From Oscillospiraceae bacterium (GTDB lineage Bacteria; Bacillota; Clostridia; Oscillospirales; Ruminococcaceae), in the NCBI GenBank assembly GCA_900752435.1, contig CAADVD010000022.1:1-64000 (forward strand): a DNA stretch of 64,000 bases, in the 5' to 3' direction. Below the pieces are notes generated by a model, which saw only the letters and a program-made list of their open reading frames with translations, was not told the DNA's origin and made no database searches. Each line of letters opens with the position of its first letter. Position 1 is the stretch's first letter. Shown here piece after piece: positions 9,243-16,278 of this stretch. Both the position numbers and the translations under genes were made by a program.

Positions 9243-9273
9243 TGTACATCAACCTTTCTATACAGAATCCCTA

Positions 9274-9846
9274 TTAAGCGGATTCTAAAATCTGAAAAAT
9301 GGTTTTTCCCCGACTAATTTGTTCACAAAAGCGATTGCGGCAATCGGTAAAGGAAGCAAACAATCGTTTTGCTTTTTGTTCATCGCCGTATACCTTCCAA
9401 TAGCCGGAGAACTTGAAGTTTTCCCCCTTACAGCGAATAAAGCCCACCACATCTTCAATGGGATAGCCCAAAAACAGGCCAATCTCATGCGGAAATTCCG
9501 TTCCCTGCTGAATGCGTTTGGCCAGCTCGGTCAGCAATTCCTCCAGCGATGCACCGGAGAGGTAACCGAATTGTGCAAGCAATGCCCGATGTGCAGGCTG
9601 ACGCAATTCGCCCTGTAATTTGGCCGGCCGATACACCAGCAGCAATGCCTTTTTCCGGCATTCACACAAAATCCGAATGCGCACATTTTTGGCAAGGGGA
9701 GAGCGATTGAACCGTGCAATTTCGGCGTGCAAATGCGGGATTTCCTGCTTGGACAAATTCATCAGATTGGCCGCTTTGATGTTCGCCAAAGTCGGCGCAC
9801 AGTGAAAGGCCAGGAAAGAGTCCAGTGTGGAATGCGGCTGATGCAT
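9274..9846 (-). CDS. DUF3793 family protein
   Basis: 190 residues, soluble. Family hallmarks are the N-terminal HCAPTLANIKAANL segment, two basic/cysteine strands (RILCECRKKALLLVYRP) and the C-terminal EIGLFLGYPIEDVVGFI followed by GYWKVYGDEQKA. The biochemical role is unknown. The family usually sits in ferrous-iron transport clusters, and here it is the first gene after a strong promoter with DtxR-like operators. The ATG has TTTGGAGG upstream. Confidence 0.85.
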   Translation of the reverse strand: MHQPHSTLDSFLAFHCAPTLANIKAANLMNLSKQEIPHLHAEIARFNRSPLAKNVRIRILCECRKKALLLVYRPAKLQGELRQPAHRALLAQFGYLSGASLEELLTELAKRIQQGTEFPHEIGLFLGYPIEDVVGFIRCKGENFKFSGYWKVYGDEQKAKRLFASFTDCRNRFCEQISRGKTIFQILESA

Positions 9847-9890
9847 GGCAAGAAACCTCCAAATGATGGTGAATGGGGATGGAATAAAAA

Positions 9891-9930
9891 ATATGCAATT
9901 AAGTTAGTCAAAACTAACTTAATTGCATAT
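9891..9930. promoter_or_regulatory. Perfect 17-bp dyad operator before the DUF3793-flavodoxin operon
   Basis: Two perfect 17-bp arms (first arm ATATGCAATTAAGTTAG) are separated by TCAAAA. The dyad lies right downstream of the -10 box, where a repressor would block transcription; as RNA it would form a leader hairpin. It contains the TTAG/CTAA half-sites seen at the other promoters of this locus. Confidence 0.85.
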
Positions 9931-9955
9931 TAGCATATGCTAACTTGTTTGTCAA
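9927..9955 (-). promoter_or_regulatory. Promoter and TTAGC dyad for DUF3793-flavodoxin
   Basis: On the minus strand: TTGACA (9950-9955), 17-bp spacer, TAATAT (9927-9932). A perfect 14-bp palindrome TTAGCATATGCTAA (9930-9943) covers the -10 and half of the spacer, a classic repressor position. Confidence 0.85.
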
Positions 9956-10019
9956 GTGCTTTTTTGGAAATTTTCTGCGAAACAGATGCGGAGGAACAAC
10001 ATCTGTTTCGCATGCGGCA

Positions 10020-10394
10020 TCATTGGGCGTTTTTTAAGATGGCTTTGATGCGTTCAAACGATTCTTGACTGATGACATGTTCGATTTTGCAGGCATCCTG
10101 TGCCGCGACTTCTTCAGAAACATGCAATTGTGTGACCAAAAATTCTGTGAGAAGCACGTGGCGTTCGTATACTTGGCTGGCCTTTTCCAGTCCGACGTCG
10201 GTCAGTTCAATCATACTGGCCGGACTGATGGTGATGAAGCCGCCGCTTTTGAGGATGGACATGGCGCGGCTGACGCTGGGTTTGCTGAAATTTAGTTCGT
10301 TGGCAATGTCCACTGCACGCACGTCGCCGTTTCGATTTTTTAAGATCAGGATTGTCTCCAAGTAATTTTCTCCGGATTCCTGAATTTGCTTCAA
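10020..10394 (-). CDS. DtxR/MntR-family metal-dependent repressor (first copy)
   Basis: 124 residues. The winged helix starts ESGENYLETILIL, recognition helix SKPSVSRAMSILKSGGFI, then LTDVGLEKA and a dimerisation/metal-binding domain ending AAQDACKIEHVISQESFERIK. Such proteins repress iron or manganese uptake genes when loaded with metal; the QDACKIEHVIS part supplies typical ligands. No SH3-like domain is present, as in MntR. The start is taken as TTG 10394 because AAAGGTGA fits it and MKQIQESGENYLE matches family starts; GTG 10403 is the alternative. Confidence 0.92.
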   Translation of the reverse strand: MKQIQESGENYLETILILKNRNGDVRAVDIANELNFSKPSVSRAMSILKSGGFITISPASMIELTDVGLEKASQVYERHVLLTEFLVTQLHVSEEVAAQDACKIEHVISQESFERIKAILKNAQ

Positions 10395-10421
10395 AACAAT
10401 CACCTTTTCTATCGTAATTTT

Positions 10422-10483
10422 AAATTAGCTATTGCTAATTTGTCTATGCTAACTATCATAACACTTTAGTTAGCAATATGCAA
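10422..10483 (-). promoter_or_regulatory. Promoter and operators of the first DtxR gene
   Basis: Minus strand TTGCAT (10478-10483), 17-bp spacer, TATGAT (10455-10460). TTAGC/GCTAA half-sites occur at the -35 edge, next to the -10 (GTTAGCATAG), and as AAATTAGC-TATT-GCTAATTT at 10422-10441, suggesting autoregulation. Confidence 0.75.
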
Positions 10484-10500
10484 CTAGTTTTTAAAAAAGA

Positions 10501-10551
10501 TTGAAAAAATTTTTGGATGTGTTATAATAAATATAGTTAGCATGTCCTAAC
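10501..10551 (+). promoter_or_regulatory. Promoter and operator of the HMA membrane protein gene
   Basis: TTGAAA (10501-10506), 16-bp spacer, TATAAT (10523-10528), then GTTAG-CATGTC-CTAAC (10536-10551) around the transcription start. Divergent from the first DtxR promoter. Confidence 0.8.
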
Positions 10552-10578
10552 GAAAAACGAAAAGAAGGACGGGTTGTT

Positions 10579-10947
10579 GTGGGTACGATTATCATTTGCA
10601 TCTTGATTTTATTGCTTGCCGTTTTTTCCATAAAGAGCTATTGCAAAAAGCTGTCGCAGGGATGCTGCGGAGCAGAAGGGGACGGAACTGAGAAGCGTTT
10701 GCGCAAGAAAAAAACAGCTCAGCAGGCAGACTGGTACACCTTTGAGCTGGGGATTGAGGGAATGGTTTGCAAAAATTGCGCTATCCGCGTAGAAAATGCG
10801 TTCAACCGTTTGGACGATGTTTGGGCGAAAGTCAATTTGTCGAATCATATCGCGTTGGTGCAAACCAAAGAAAAATTGCCCGAAACGCAGCTTCGGGCAA
10901 TTGTACGGGAGGCCGGCTATCGAGTGACCTCCATCAGTGAAAAATGA
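10579..10947 (+). CDS. Membrane-anchored heavy-metal-associated (HMA) domain protein
   Basis: 122 residues from a GTG start. Residues 3-20 form one transmembrane helix followed by YCKKLSQGCCG, resembling the small FeoB-associated cysteine-rich membrane proteins. A basic linker leads to an HMA domain (about 53-118) with the metal loop GMVCKNC (C64, C67) and the usual beta-alpha-beta pattern. The HMA domain would face the cytosol and pass a soft metal or iron to a partner. Proteins of this design are normally encoded beside feoB; none is here. Function unproven. A shared terminator follows. Confidence 0.85.
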   Translation: MGTIIICILILLLAVFSIKSYCKKLSQGCCGAEGDGTEKRLRKKKTAQQADWYTFELGIEGMVCKNCAIRVENAFNRLDDVWAKVNLSNHIALVQTKEKLPETQLRAIVREAGYRVTSISEK

Positions 10948-10952
10948 GAACG

Positions 10953-10995
10953 AAACAACAAAACAGCCGTCATTGCGACGGCTGTTTTGTTGTTT
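10953..10995. terminator. Bidirectional terminator inside the 3' end of the second DtxR gene
   Basis: A perfect 19-bp stem (10953-10971 with 10977-10995) and 5-nt loop, A/T-rich outside. It overlaps the last eight codons of the convergent gene. Confidence 0.9.
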
Positions 10996-11362
10996 GAGAA
11001 AATCGCACCATCAGCTTGGTAATTTTTTCAGTGCTTTCTTCCGAAAGGCCGCACAGGCACGAAATGGCGTCCTGACGGGCAACATCCAGCGGCACATGCA
11101 GACAGCGATGAAAAAATTCATACAGAATGGTGTATTTGGTAAACAGTTGGTTGGCTTCGGAGATGCCGGATGGCGTGAGATAAATTTCGCCGTACCGCTC
11201 CTGTTCGATCAAGTCCTGTTTCAGAAGACGGCGAAGCATTTTCACCACACTGGAACGCGATACGCTGAGTGCGTTTGCCAAATCAATGGAACGCACCGGT
11301 TTGCCCTCATGGCTGAGAATATAGATGTGCAGCAGACTGCGTTTTTCGGAGTGTGTCAGCAT
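10970..11362 (-). CDS. DtxR/MntR-family metal-dependent repressor (second copy)
   Basis: 130 residues. The winged helix (SVSRSSVVKMLRRLLKQDLIEQERYGEIYLTPSG) and a metal/dimer domain with LYEFFHRCLHVPLDVARQDAISCLCGLSEES place it in the same family as the gene at 10020, but identity between the two is low, so they are unlikely to be a recent duplication. The motif order Cys-Leu-Cys-Gly differs from the usual C/M-x-x-E-H ligand set, so metal choice may differ. AAGGAGA precedes the ATG. A TTAGC dyad lies at its own promoter. Confidence 0.85.
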   Translation of the reverse strand: MLTHSEKRSLLHIYILSHEGKPVRSIDLANALSVSRSSVVKMLRRLLKQDLIEQERYGEIYLTPSGISEANQLFTKYTILYEFFHRCLHVPLDVARQDAISCLCGLSEESTEKITKLMVRFSQTTKQPSQ

Positions 11363-11406
11363 TCTCGTCTCCTTTGTACAATGTGTGACAGTGGATAAAT
11401 CTTATG

Positions 11407-11454
11407 AGTTAGTTGTTGCTAATTTAAAATACCATGGTTTTAGCAGTTTGTCAA
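11407..11454 (-). promoter_or_regulatory. Promoter and operator of the second DtxR gene
   Basis: Minus strand TTGACA (11449-11454), 17-bp spacer, TATTTT (11426-11431), followed at once by AATTAGCAACAACTAAC (11407-11423), the same TTAG/CTAA type of dyad as at the other promoters of the locus. Confidence 0.8.
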
Positions 11455-11563
11455 GATTGAAAATGTTAAACACGGAGTAAAGAAGTTGAGTCGTGTTGCT
11501 TTTGGTATTTTCACAAAAAATGATACCAATCATTCAACCTTTTCACAACATAGAATTTTGGGG

Positions 11564-11592
11564 TTGAAGAATACGGAAAGCTGCGGTAAAAT
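11564..11592 (+). promoter_or_regulatory. Promoter of the small gene-larE operon
   Basis: TTGAAG (11564-11569), 17-bp spacer, TAAAAT (11587-11592), 41 bp before the first ATG. Confidence 0.65.
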
Positions 11593-11632
11593 AAAGGGAA
11601 CTCAATCAATTGCAAATCAATTAGGAGGAATT

Positions 11633-11866
11633 ATGGGTATTGTATCCTTTCAAATGATCGCTCAATTGAATGAACAGCTGCGCGTCTATGGCGTACAGCT
11701 CAAGCTGCGTGATGCGTGCGGCAGTCAACTGATTTCCATTCGCACACCGGACGGGGAAAAGCCGGAACACATCGAATCGGCTGCTTATGAATGCATCGAG
11801 CGGTACTTCAAACATCATTTTATGGAGATTTCCTACAACGATACCAAAACCACTTTTATGGTATAG
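11633..11866 (+). CDS. Small conserved-looking protein with RDAC motif
   Basis: 77 residues, no signal or membrane segment. It contains LKLRDACGSQLISI, a lone cysteine in an Arg-Asp-Ala-Cys setting, which matches my memory of small clostridial proteins called RDAC family; that name is tentative. AGGAGG lies 4 bp before ATG 11633, so the longer frame to 11486 is not used. It ends 13 bp before larE and shares its promoter, which suggests a job connected with LarE sulfur transfer or nickel cofactor metabolism. No function is known to me. Confidence 0.7.
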   Translation: MGIVSFQMIAQLNEQLRVYGVQLKLRDACGSQLISIRTPDGEKPEHIESAAYECIERYFKHHFMEISYNDTKTTFMV

Positions 11867-11879
11867 GCAGGAGGAGAGC

Positions 11880-12632
11880 ATGAATCTGTCCGCGTTTTTT
11901 GAGCAAAATCCAAGAGCCGCTGTGGCGTTTTCCGGTGGTGTGGATTCGGCCTATTTGTTGTATGCGGCGAAGCAAAGCGGCTGTGACGTGCACGCTTACT
12001 TTGTCAAATCGCCGTTCCAGCCGCAGTTTGAATTGGAAGATGCCATGCGTTTCGCCAACGAATGGGGGATACCGCTGTCGGTGCTGAAGGTGGATGTTCT
12101 TGCCTGCGAGAAGATCGCACAAAACGATGCTCGGCGCTGTTATTACTGCAAGCGTTTCCTGTTCAGCCGCTTGCTCCAAGCCGCCAAGGCCGATGGCTAT
12201 TCGATTCTGCTTGACGGCACCAACGCCTCCGACGATGCGGCCGACCGGCCGGGTATGCAGGCGCTCCGAGAACTGTCCATTCGTTCGCCGCTTCGGGAAT
12301 GTGGTCTGACCAAAGCGGACATTCGCGCCCGCTCCCAAACGGCCGGACTGTTTACGCACGACAAACCGGCTTACGCCTGTCTGGCCACTCGCGTGCCTAC
12401 GGGGATGCGCATTACTCCGACTGCTTTGGCGCAGGTGGAGCATGCGGAAGCCGCCCTGTTTGCCATGGGCTTTACTGATTTTCGGGTACGTTTGCTGTCG
12501 TCCGGCGGCGCCAAACTGCAATTGCCCCAAGCGCAGATGGTGCAGGCGCTGAACCGGCGCAAAGAGATTTTGGCGGCGCTGGAACCGGAGGTAGGGGAGG
12601 TTTTGCTGGATTTGAAGGCAAGGGGCGATTAG
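11880..12632 (+). CDS. larE: ATP-dependent sulfur transferase LarE
   Basis: 250 residues. The PP-loop AVAFSGGVDSAYLLYAA (residues 14-30) adenylates the substrate carboxylate; LLDGTNASDD and the CLATR motif (C167, the position of the sacrificial cysteine in Lactiplantibacillus LarE) complete the family signature. LarE inserts sulfur into the pyridinium pincer nucleotide that holds nickel in lactate racemase. An extra RRCYYCK pair (C87, C90) with C167 could bind an iron-sulfur cluster, as reported for some non-sacrificial LarE proteins; this is inference. larA, larB and larC are not in the window. Confidence 0.93.
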   Translation: MNLSAFFEQNPRAAVAFSGGVDSAYLLYAAKQSGCDVHAYFVKSPFQPQFELEDAMRFANEWGIPLSVLKVDVLACEKIAQNDARRCYYCKRFLFSRLLQAAKADGYSILLDGTNASDDAADRPGMQALRELSIRSPLRECGLTKADIRARSQTAGLFTHDKPAYACLATRVPTGMRITPTALAQVEHAEAALFAMGFTDFRVRLLSSGGAKLQLPQAQMVQALNRRKEILAALEPEVGEVLLDLKARGD

Positions 12633-12715
12633 CCTTTGACACCTTGCAGTATTTGTAGTACACTGAACATACGATCGCATTCACTTTTTAGATTTCAGCA
12701 TAGGAGGACAGCCTT

Positions 12716-13495
12716 ATGGCTATTTTTACCGGAACCATCAAATCCAATGTACTCGATATGAAAACCAAGCTTACCATTGTTACCCCACAGGAAATTTTTG
12801 ACGTAGATGAAACCTGCAAGGTCGTTTATCTCCTGCACGGTATGTCCGATGACTGCGGTGATTGGCATGCTAATGCCCAATTGACCTTGCTTTCCAATGC
12901 CTACAACGTGATCTTTATTCTTCCTGAGGTTCAGCGGAGTTTCTATACCAATATGTACTACGGTCTGAACTATTTTACCTACATTGTCGATGAGCTTCCG
13001 AAAATTTGTCAGAAGGTGTTCAACATTTCCTCCAAACGCGAAGATACCTACGTCATGGGTTTGTCGATGGGCGGCTACGGGGCGCTCAAATGCGCATTGT
13101 CTCGTCCGGAGCAGTATGCCGGATGCGGCGCATTTTCTGCCGCGTGCAGTTTAGCCGATTGTGTGGATTTGTGCAATCCGGGGCAGTACCGCGAATTTCA
13201 GGCGGTGTTCGGTCCCGATCTGGAACTGCTGGAAGAAAATGAAGTGATGAACATCGCCAAAGAGTGTCAGCACAGCGCGGTGAAGCCGGAAATTTTTATG
13301 ACCTGCGGAACCGAAGACTTCATCCACAACCAAAGCGTAAAATTCCGCGACTTCATGAAAGACATCGACATTCCGTACATCTATCAGGAATGGTCGGGCA
13401 TTCACGAGTGGTACTTCTGGAATAAGTCGCTTCATTTAGCCTGCGACCATTTCTTTAAGCGTGTAACTGAGGAAAATTACTGCAACGTGAAATAA
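12716..13495 (+). CDS. Alpha/beta-hydrolase, esterase D/tributyrin esterase family
   Basis: 259 residues, no signal peptide. Oxyanion-region VYLLHGMSDDCGDW and nucleophile elbow GLSMGGYG (S117) fit the EstA/FrmB-like esterase family; the C-terminal WSGIHEWYFWNKSL supplies the catalytic His and a late FMTCGTEDF segment the Asp. Members hydrolyse short-chain acyl esters. TAGGAGG precedes the ATG. It lies 84 bp after larE and 19 bp before rarA, with which it is likely cotranscribed. Physiological substrate unknown. Confidence 0.88.
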   Translation: MAIFTGTIKSNVLDMKTKLTIVTPQEIFDVDETCKVVYLLHGMSDDCGDWHANAQLTLLSNAYNVIFILPEVQRSFYTNMYYGLNYFTYIVDELPKICQKVFNISSKREDTYVMGLSMGGYGALKCALSRPEQYAGCGAFSAACSLADCVDLCNPGQYREFQAVFGPDLELLEENEVMNIAKECQHSAVKPEIFMTCGTEDFIHNQSVKFRDFMKDIDIPYIYQEWSGIHEWYFWNKSLHLACDHFFKRVTEENYCNVK

Positions 13496-13513
13496 CTGTA
13501 CAGGAGGAGTAGT

Positions 13514-14788
13514 ATGGCATCCCCGCTTGCGGACCGCATCCGCCCGCAGGAGCTGTCCGACGTAGTGGGGCAGACGCATTTGCTGGGCAAAGGCAAGGTC
13601 CTTCAAACCATCATTGACAGCGGTCAGATTCCGAACATGATTTTTTACGGGCCGTCCGGCGTCGGCAAAACGACCTTGGCGCGCATCATTGCGTCCAAAA
13701 CGAACAAGCGTCTGTTCAAGCTCAACGGCACGTCCGCTTCCACCGCCGACATCAAGGACATCATCGGGCAGGTGGACACCATTGCATCCTACAATGGTAT
13801 TCTGCTGTATCTCGACGAAATCCAGTATTTGAATAAGAAACAACAGCAGTCCTTGCTGGAGCACATCGAAAACGGCGACATTACGCTGATTGCATCCACA
13901 ACGGAAAACCCCTATTTTTATATTTATAATGCCATTCTCAGCCGGAGCACGGTGTTTGAATTCAAACCGGTTGCGCCGGAGGAGGTAGAAAAAGCGGTTC
14001 GCCGCGCTTTTTCCATGATGGAACAGGAAATGGGCGTGACGCTCACACTGGAAGAGGGCGTACCGGCTTATATTGCGCGCAATTGCGGCGGCGATGTGCG
14101 CAAATCGCTCAACACGGTCGAGCTGTGTGCGCTGGCAAGCAGCATGGTGTCCCCGACTGAGCGAACGGTTTCGATGCAATTGGCCGGTGAATTGGCGCAG
14201 AAGAGCAACATGCGCTATGACCGCGACGGGGACGAGCATTACGATTTGCTGTCCGCTTTGCAAAAGTCGATTCGCGGTTCGGATGCGAATGCGGCGGTGC
14301 ACTATCTGGCACGTTTGCTGGAAGCGGGTGATTTGCTGTCACCGTGCCGCCGTCTGCTGGTGATTGCCTGTGAGGACATCGGTTTGGCATATCCGCAGGC
14401 GATTGCCATTGTCAAGGCGTGCGTGGACAGTGCGGTTCAGCTTGGCTTGCCGGAAGCGCGCATTCCGTTGGCGGAAGCGGCTGTGTTGTTAGCAACTGCA
14501 CCGAAGTCCAACAGCGCTTATATGGCAATCAACCGCGCTGCGCAGGATGTCCGTGCCGGAAAGGGCAAAGGTTTTCCGCGTCAGCTTCAAAACAAGCATT
14601 ATGACGGCGCGGACGCCAAGGTTAAGGGACAGAACTATTTGTATCCCCATGATTTTCCGCATCACTATGTCGAACAGCAGTATTTGCCGGATGATATTCG
14701 GAATGAAGTATACTACGAATTCGGCGAGAATAAAACGGAACAGGCGGCACGGGCTTATTGGGAAAAAATCAAGAAGCCAACGGAATAG
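13514..14788 (+). CDS. rarA: Replication-associated recombination protein A (RarA/MgsA), AAA+ ATPase
   Basis: 424 residues. It begins ASPLADRIRPQELSDVVGQTHLLG as RarA does, with Walker A GPSGVGKTT (K52), Walker B LLYLDEIQYLNKKQQ, sensor STTENPYF and the C-terminal region KGKGFPRQLQNKHYDGADAKVKGQ... through the YLYPHDFP-like segment. RarA acts at stalled replication forks with SSB. AGGAGG before the ATG. Upstream neighbour is an esterase gene, downstream an independent ArsR gene. Confidence 0.96.
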   Translation: MASPLADRIRPQELSDVVGQTHLLGKGKVLQTIIDSGQIPNMIFYGPSGVGKTTLARIIASKTNKRLFKLNGTSASTADIKDIIGQVDTIASYNGILLYLDEIQYLNKKQQQSLLEHIENGDITLIASTTENPYFYIYNAILSRSTVFEFKPVAPEEVEKAVRRAFSMMEQEMGVTLTLEEGVPAYIARNCGGDVRKSLNTVELCALASSMVSPTERTVSMQLAGELAQKSNMRYDRDGDEHYDLLSALQKSIRGSDANAAVHYLARLLEAGDLLSPCRRLLVIACEDIGLAYPQAIAIVKACVDSAVQLGLPEARIPLAEAAVLLATAPKSNSAYMAINRAAQDVRAGKGKGFPRQLQNKHYDGADAKVKGQNYLYPHDFPHHYVEQQYLPDDIRNEVYYEFGENKTEQAARAYWEKIKKPTE

Positions 14789-14877
14789 AACCAATCCGTT
14801 TAAAAAATGCTCCTGATTTTTTCTATGATATCCGTCTCGATTTTCTTTATGAATGTGTTATGCTCATTTTTTTGTGC

Positions 14878-14883
14878 TATAAT
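14878..14883 (+). promoter_or_regulatory. Extended -10 promoter of the ArsR-family gene
   Basis: TG-C-TATAAT at 14875-14883, an extended -10. No good -35 is seen. Start would be about 30 bp before the ATG. Confidence 0.6.
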
Positions 14884-14921
14884 ACAAGTGTTTTAGTGCT
14901 TAAACAGATGAGAGGTGCCCT

Positions 14922-15290
14922 ATGGAAAACACCATCCAGGATATCGAACGATTGAAGTTGGAATTTCAGCGATGTCAAAAAATATTTACTGCATTGGGTG
15001 ACGAAACAAGGCAGTACCTGCTTTGCATGATGCTGAGCGGTCCATGCGGCGGCAGCCGTGTTGTGGATCTTGCAGCGAGAACCAATTTATCAAGACCTGC
15101 CATATCGCATCATATGCAAATACTGAAGGATGCGGGTATCGTCCAGTCACGCAAGGAGGGCACCTTGATTTATTACTACTTGGATCCGCAGGATGGCGAA
15201 ATTGAAGAGATGATTCGTCTTTTTACAGACATTCAGCGGATTATGAACCATGCGCCGGATCGGAGTGAAAGCGGTGCAAACACAGAATGA
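14922..15290 (+). CDS. ArsR/SmtB-family transcriptional regulator
   Basis: 122 residues. A single winged helix: KIFTALGDETRQYLLCMML, then VVDLAARTNLSRPAISHHMQILKDAGIVQSRKEG (recognition helix about 55-75), and IYYYLDP for the wing. The metal-binding ELCVCDL motif of ArsR/CadC is absent, so it may sense something other than a metal ion through alpha-3. It precedes the nitroreductase gene by 63 bp in the same direction and may control it in response to redox or xenobiotic stress; this is inference from position. Confidence 0.88.
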   Translation: MENTIQDIERLKLEFQRCQKIFTALGDETRQYLLCMMLSGPCGGSRVVDLAARTNLSRPAISHHMQILKDAGIVQSRKEGTLIYYYLDPQDGEIEEMIRLFTDIQRIMNHAPDRSESGANTE

Positions 15291-15353
15291 GTGAGCGCTG
15301 AGACAGGCAGATGCCAATTCTTTGGATGATTTCAACGAATGGAGGAAACGAAT

Positions 15354-16028
15354 ATGGAATTGTGGGAAGCGATGCAAAAGCGCCATTCCGTGCGCAGTTA
15401 TACGGATCAGAAAATAGAGGGCGATACCGCAGATGCACTGCGCAGCTTCATTGCCCAGTGCAATGCTGAAAGCGGACTGCATATGCAGCTTGTGTTGGAG
15501 GAACCGAAAGGGTTTGACGGGTTTATGGCGCACTACGGTAAGTTTTCGGGCGTCAAGAACTACATTGCAGTTATCGGAAAGAAAGGCCGGGATTTGGAAG
15601 AAAAGTGTGGGTATTACGGGGAGAAGGTTGTACTTTATGCCCAGCAGCTTGGTCTGAATACCTGTTGGGTGGCACTGACTTACAGCAAAATTAAAACGGC
15701 TTTTCAAATGGATGCGGGAGAAAAACTGTGTCTGGTAATCGCCATTGGGTATGGAAAAACACAGGGTGTTGCACATTCGTCAAAGCCTAAAGAAACTGTA
15801 ATGAAGCTTGACGGGTCTGCGCCGGATTGGTTTCAAAAAGGCGTTGAAGCGGCACTTCTTGCTCCGACTGCCATGAACCAACAAAAGTTTGTTTTTTCTC
15901 TGTCGGGAAACACGGTATCCGCCAAAGCAGGCATCGGCTTTTACACCAAAGTTGATCTCGGAATTGCCAAATACCATTTTGAGATTGGCGCCGGCACGCA
16001 AAATTTCCAGTGGGCGTCGCAAACATAA
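15354..16028 (+). CDS. Nitroreductase family protein
   Basis: 224 residues, FMN-dependent fold. N-terminal MQKRHSVRSYTDQKI is the FMN-phosphate-binding RxSxR-like motif, LYAQQLGLNTCWV and AALLAPTAMNQQKFVF are further family blocks. Substrate cannot be told; it resembles the clostridial nitroreductase/ThcOx-like group. ATG 15354 follows GGAGGAAA; the in-frame ATG at 15339 overlaps the ribosome site and is not used. Probably cotranscribed with the preceding ArsR gene and ended by the hairpin at 16126. Confidence 0.88.
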   Translation: MELWEAMQKRHSVRSYTDQKIEGDTADALRSFIAQCNAESGLHMQLVLEEPKGFDGFMAHYGKFSGVKNYIAVIGKKGRDLEEKCGYYGEKVVLYAQQLGLNTCWVALTYSKIKTAFQMDAGEKLCLVIAIGYGKTQGVAHSSKPKETVMKLDGSAPDWFQKGVEAALLAPTAMNQQKFVFSLSGNTVSAKAGIGFYTKVDLGIAKYHFEIGAGTQNFQWASQT

Positions 16029-16073
16029 TTCAGAAATGAATGGTGCCGTTCACGTAAAATTTACAAAAAAATG

Positions 16074-16103
16074 TTGAACCATTGCTTTTGAAAATGATAT
16101 GAT
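16074..16103 (+). promoter_or_regulatory. Candidate promoter of the urease operon leader
   Basis: TTGAAC (16074-16079), 18-bp spacer, TATGAT (16098-16103). It fires directly into the hairpin at 16126, about 170 bp before ureAB. No better promoter is seen between the hairpin and the gene. Confidence 0.5.
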
Positions 16104-16125
16104 GAGAAAAATGTTGTTTTCGTAC

Positions 16126-16160
16126 AAAGGCGTACCGATTGGTGATCGGTACGCCTTTTT
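16126..16160 (+). terminator. Intrinsic terminator or attenuator before ureAB
   Basis: A perfect 14-bp stem (AAAGGCGTACCGAT and its complement) with a 5-nt loop and a T-run. It may end the nitroreductase transcript, or act as a transcription attenuator in the urease leader. Confidence 0.85.
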
Positions 16161-16278
16161 TCATGTTTTGTCGCCATTCGTGTGCTGGATGGAGAAGACG
16201 GAAACAGAGTTTGCTTCAGATACTGTTAGCGATGGTGCGCTTTTTGGACACCGCGCTTTGATTAGGGAGGAATCGAAT

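Noticed and set aside
16099..16278. A 60-codon in-frame extension of UreAB back to an ATG at 16099
   Set aside because: It runs through a perfect terminator hairpin and has no urease-like sequence; the ATG at 16279 has a good ribosome site and gives the exact Helicobacter-type N-terminus.
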